Positions 61,137-64,000 of a stretch of DNA of 64,000 nt are shown here, piece after piece (position 1 is the first letter of the stretch; every line of letters starts with the position of its first letter). Below the pieces are notes generated by a model. The model made no database searches. It saw nothing but the letters and a program-made list of their open reading frames with translations, and had not been told where the DNA came from. Both the position numbers and the translations under genes were made by a program. Source of the DNA: Pseudonocardia sp. N23 (GTDB lineage: Bacteria; Actinomycetota; Actinomycetes; Mycobacteriales; Pseudonocardiaceae); the NCBI RefSeq assembly GCF_002583555.1, contig NZ_BEGX01000048.1:1-64000 (forward strand). The letters are read 5' to 3'.

Positions 61137-62504
61137 TCAGGGCGTGGGTGCCGCGGCGGCGCGGCGGCGCAGCAGGAACTCGTGGGCCCCGAGGCCGATG
61201 ACGTAGACGGCGGCCGCCGCACCCAGCAGCGCCGGGGCGCGGCCGTCGGGCGGGCTGAGCAGCGCCGCGGCCGTGATCGCCAGGACGTAGCTGATGTTGA
61301 ACAGCGCGTCGTAGAGCGCGAAGACGCGGCCGCGGACCTCGTCGCCGGTCTCGCTCTGCACGGCGGCGTCGGTGCACAGCTTCACGACCTGACCCGTCGC
61401 GGCCAGCACGAACGCCGCGGCGAGGACGGCGGGCATGCTGAGGAACACTGCCAGCGCGAGCTGGGCGACCAGGGACGTGGACAGCGCGATCCGCACTGTC
61501 GTCGCCCGGCCCAGCCGGTGCACGAGCCACGGCGTGAGCAGTGCCGCGACGCCCAGACCGACCGCGGCGAGCACGACGGCCTCGCCGACGCCGGTCATCC
61601 CTGCGCGCAGCACGCCGGAGTCGGTGAAGGCGTAGCGGAACAGCAACAGCGACACCAGGGTGCCGACGCCGAACGCCAGCCGGTGCGCCATCAGCGCCGC
61701 GAACGAGGCGGCGACGGTCGGGGTGGACGCGACGGCGCGCAGCCCGTCGGTCATGCCGTGCAGCACGACCCGGGTCGCCGACGACTCGGCCGCGGGGGTC
61801 GCCGGGGCAGTGCCCCCGGCGGGCGCGACCCGGTCAGGGCCGAGGCTGCCGCGGCTGAACCGCGTCGCGACGAGCGCGGCGAACACCGGACCGAACATCG
61901 CGATCGTCGTGACGATCGCCGAGCCGGTGTTGCCGGAGCCGATGACGGCGCGCAGCCCGATGACGGTGGCCCCGCCGACCGCAGCGGTGGCCGCGCCGAG
62001 GGTGGCCGCGATGGTGTTGGCCTCCACCAGGTGCCGGGGCTCGACGACGTGCGGCAGCCCGGCCGACAGGCCCGACAGCACGAAGCGGCTCGCACCCGCG
62101 ACGGCCAGCGCCGCCAGGTAGAGCGGCACCCCGGCGACCCCGGTGCCGACTAGCACCGCCACCACCGCCACGAGCACTGCCCGCACGATGTTGGCGACGA
62201 CCAGCACCCGGCGCCGGTCCCAGCGGTCGAGCAGGGCCCCCGTGAAGGGGCCGATGACCGAGTACGGCAGCAGGATCACGGCGAGCCCGGCGGCCACGAG
62301 GAGCGGGTCGGCCTGGCGTTCGGGGTTGAACAGCACGGCCCCGCCGAGCGCGGCCTGGAACATGCCGTCGCCGAACTGTGCGGTGAACCGGACTCCGAGC
62401 AGCCGGCGGAACCCGGAGGCGCGCAGCAGCCGGGCGAGGCCCGCCTTCTCGCGCTTCGTGGAGGTGGCGGTGTCCCCCGTCGGGGGGGCGGAGGACGAGG
62501 ACAC
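61137..62504 (-). CDS. Major facilitator superfamily transporter
   Basis: A membrane protein of about 455 residues with 11-12 hydrophobic helices. The loop-2 motif is seen as GALLDRWDRRRVLVVANIVR, typical of the MFS. The N-terminus is RLLRASGFRRLLGVRFTAQF. It could export a drug or metabolite; the substrate is unknown. The start is taken as the GTG at 62504, although its ribosome binding site is weak and the family N-terminus would also fit a later start. It converges with the CCA-adding enzyme gene 3 bp away and diverges from yqgE. Confidence 0.85.
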   Translation of the reverse strand: MSSSSAPPTGDTATSTKREKAGLARLLRASGFRRLLGVRFTAQFGDGMFQAALGGAVLFNPERQADPLLVAAGLAVILLPYSVIGPFTGALLDRWDRRRVLVVANIVRAVLVAVVAVLVGTGVAGVPLYLAALAVAGASRFVLSGLSAGLPHVVEPRHLVEANTIAATLGAATAAVGGATVIGLRAVIGSGNTGSAIVTTIAMFGPVFAALVATRFSRGSLGPDRVAPAGGTAPATPAAESSATRVVLHGMTDGLRAVASTPTVAASFAALMAHRLAFGVGTLVSLLLFRYAFTDSGVLRAGMTGVGEAVVLAAVGLGVAALLTPWLVHRLGRATTVRIALSTSLVAQLALAVFLSMPAVLAAAFVLAATGQVVKLCTDAAVQSETGDEVRGRVFALYDALFNISYVLAITAAALLSPPDGRAPALLGAAAAVYVIGLGAHEFLLRRRAAAAPTP

Positions 62505-62547
62505 GACCGGAAGGCTACTGCCCCCGTGCGGGTGCGACGATGGTGCT

Positions 62548-63144
62548 GTGAGGGACCACCGCGACGGATCCGACGCCCCGACCGTGCCCGTCGCGCCGGG
62601 CACGCTGCTGGTCGCCTCGCCGAGTCTGTCGGACCCGAACTTCCGCCGAACGGTCGTGTTCGTCGTCGAGCACCGCGACTCCGGGAGCCTCGGCGTCGTC
62701 CTCAACCGGCCTGGTGACGTCGCCGTCCGCGACGTGCTGCCGGCCTGGGAGACGCTGGCGTCCACTCCCCGGTCGGTGTTCGTCGGCGGGCCGGTCGACG
62801 CCCGGACGGCGCTGTGCCTGGCCGCGATGCGCACCGGGGTGTCGACGCTCGGCATGCCCGGCGTCGTGACGGTGCACAGCCCGGTCGCGCTCGTCGACCT
62901 CGACACCGACCCGGCCGCGCTGGAGCCGTCGCTGCGCGGCCTGCGGGTGTTCGCCGGCTACTCCGGCTGGGACTCCGGTCAGCTCGACGGGGAGATCGAC
63001 CGCGGCGACTGGCTCGTCGTGCCCGGGCTGCCCGACGACGTCATCACCGACCGGCACTCGGACCTGTGGGGCCGGGTGCTGCGCCGCCAGGGCACCCCGC
63101 TCGCGCTGCTGGCGACGTTCCCGGCCGAGATCGGGCTGAACTAG
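62548..63144 (+). CDS. YqgE/AlgH family protein (DUF179)
   Basis: A 198-residue protein with the family markers GTLLVASPSLSDPNFRRTVV, LGVVLNRP, VFVGGPVD, FAGYSGWDSGQLDGEI and DVITDRHSDLWGRVLRRQ. The fold is known but the cellular role is not settled. It starts at a GTG 43 bp from the divergent MFS gene. Its stop overlaps the stop of the convergent SdpI-family gene by three bases. Confidence 0.92.
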   Translation: MRDHRDGSDAPTVPVAPGTLLVASPSLSDPNFRRTVVFVVEHRDSGSLGVVLNRPGDVAVRDVLPAWETLASTPRSVFVGGPVDARTALCLAAMRTGVSTLGMPGVVTVHSPVALVDLDTDPAALEPSLRGLRVFAGYSGWDSGQLDGEIDRGDWLVVPGLPDDVITDRHSDLWGRVLRRQGTPLALLATFPAEIGLN

Positions 63145-63572
63145 GCGTTCGTGACGCCTGCGGGACGGCAGCCCTCGATGAGGTCGCAGCCCGCGCAGGT
63201 GCCCGCGCAGGGTGCCGGCTCCTCCTCGACGAGCCGCGCCGCGCGGTCGCCCAGCCCGCCGCCGATGACGGCCAGCAGGACGACGCCGACGACGGTGACG
63301 ACGAGCAGGATCACACCCAGCAGCACGTCCGGACGGGCGAGCAGCACGGCCCCACCGGCGACGGCGACGACGGCGGCGGCGCCGACGAGCGGCGCGGCGA
63401 CCCGGTTGGCCGCGGCGAACGCCGCCTCCGACGCCAGCGTCGCGGCGGTACGGACACCGGCGAAGCGGTTGCGGCGCAGCGTCCCGCGGGCGCCCGTCAC
63501 GGCGACGGCGCCGAGCGCCACCCCCACGAGGAGGAGCAGGGCGCCGAGGATCACGCTGAGGACGACTGGCAC
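63141..63572 (-). CDS. SdpI-family membrane protein with Cys-rich tail
   Basis: A 143-residue protein with three membrane helices (PVVLSVILGALLLLVGVALG, VGAAAVVAVAGGAVLLA, GVILLVVTVVGVVLLAVIGG). The SdpI-family linker NRFAGVRTAATLASEAAF lies between the first two. The C-terminal 30 residues carry five cysteines (PCAGTCAGCDLIEGC), unusual for the family and possibly metal- or cluster-binding. The only start that keeps the first helix is the GTG at 63572, although GGAGG lies too close to it. Confidence 0.75.
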   Translation of the reverse strand: MPVVLSVILGALLLLVGVALGAVAVTGARGTLRRNRFAGVRTAATLASEAAFAAANRVAAPLVGAAAVVAVAGGAVLLARPDVLLGVILLVVTVVGVVLLAVIGGGLGDRAARLVEEEPAPCAGTCAGCDLIEGCRPAGVTNA

Positions 63573-63635
63573 ACCTCCAGCGTAGGACAACCCGTTCGCT
63601 GGGCCTCGGCCAGCGGCGTTACGCTGGTCGTCGCA

Positions 63636-63782
63636 GATGGCCCGCTTCGACGCGGTCGCGTCGGAGGTGATCCGGCGCCGTTCGCGGCCGGGCCCCCGTC
63701 CCACCGGGTCGGGGTCGCCGACGTCTCGCCCGCGGGCCGGATCGCGGGGGAACCGACCGTGGCCGTCACCGAGATCGAGTGA
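63636..63782 (+). pseudogene. Possible frameshifted small coding remnant before leuS
   Basis: From an ATG at 63636 one frame gives MARFDAVASEVIRRRS with strongly G/C-ending codons. From about 63690 another frame is coding-like (SHRVGVADVSPAGRIAGEPT) and ends at a TGA at 63780-63782. A one-base indel near 63690 would join them into a protein of about 48 residues. I do not recognise it, and it may be chance. Confidence 0.3.
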
Positions 63783-63797
63783 ACTGAGCGGACGGAC

Positions 63798-64000
63798 ATG
63801 AGCACGGAGACCACCATCGCGGAGCGTGCCGAGGCCGACGCCGGAGCGCCCCCGTTCCGCTACGGCGCGGCGCTGGCGAACCGCATCGAGCGCAAGTGGC
63901 AGGACCGCTGGGAGGCCGAGGGCACGTTCCACGCGCCCAACCCCGGCGAGCCGGGTTCGGAACGCTCGAAGGTCTACCTGCTCGACATGTTCCCGTACCC
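63798..64000 (+). CDS. leuS: Leucyl-tRNA synthetase, N-terminal part
   Basis: The first 67 codons of a gene that runs off the right edge. The sequence FRYGAALANRIERKWQDRWE followed by KVYLLDMFPYP is the standard N-terminus of bacterial LeuRS. The enzyme charges tRNA-Leu. The ATG at 63798 has a modest GGACGGAC upstream. Confidence 0.93.
   Translation, partial: MSTETTIAERAEADAGAPPFRYGAALANRIERKWQDRWEAEGTFHAPNPGEPGSERSKVYLLDMFPY

Noticed and set aside
63573-63797. A T-box riboswitch before leuS.
   Set aside because: I found no T-box core or specifier hairpin in the 225 bp, part of which looks coding.

Overview
The window is high-GC DNA whose gene order is the actinobacterial replication-origin region: gyrA, gyrB, dciA, recF, dnaN, oriC and dnaA on one side, then rpmH, rnpA, yidD, yidC, jag, rsmG, parA and parB on the other. 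GTG starts are frequent. A WhiB-like protein, a DUF3566 protein, a DLW-39 protein and a CwlM/trx/sigM/DUF6049 block also point to Actinomycetota. The best guess is a Pseudonocardiaceae genome, Pseudonocardia-like; that is inference from gene order and protein style, not from a search.

Region 1 (1 to about 24,640) is an integrated conjugative or mobilizable element lying against the 3' end of tRNA-Ala(TGC). From the tRNA inward it carries a frameshifted tyrosine integrase. Next comes a three-gene cargo operon: an XRE regulator, an isochorismatase-like cysteine hydrolase and a DUF6602 protein with PD-(D/E)XK-like residues. A GntR regulator follows, diverging from a leftward transfer operon with many overlapping genes: excisionase-like HTH, small membrane protein, WhiB-like protein, small unknowns, VirD4/TraG-type coupling ATPase, DUF2637-like membrane protein and MobF relaxase-helicase. 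Beyond these lie a 1633-residue type ISP restriction-modification enzyme, a graveyard of decayed genes (a Vsr-like endonuclease and two leftward genes), and a phosphoribosyltransferase-like gene of the kind seen in defence islands. The far attachment site is not in the window, and no type IV secretion ATPase is visible.

Region 2 (24,640 to 43,140) is the chromosomal core. tRNA-Ala, a DLW-39 micro-protein and tRNA-Ile precede the gyrase genes. dciA, recF, dnaN, the origin and dnaA read leftward; rpmH to parB read rightward. DnaA-box-like sequences occur between dnaA and dnaN, in the dnaA leader, and as a tight trio just upstream of dciA.

Region 3 (43,140 to 47,045) is about 3.9 kb with no recognisable gene. 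It holds several parS-like sites and two minisatellite arrays, and looks like a centromere-type segregation zone. parS-like sites run from the start of parA (41.2 kb) to 48.05 kb.

Region 4 (47,045 to 64,000) is envelope, redox and RNA housekeeping: Ddl-like ligase, aminotransferase, GNAT, CwlM-type amidase, trxA, trxB, sigM with its anti-sigma factor, a membrane pseudokinase, DUF6049, NUDIX, CCA-adding enzyme, MFS, YqgE, an SdpI-family protein and the 5' end of leuS. The murJ gene that normally sits between the DUF6049 and pseudokinase genes is absent.
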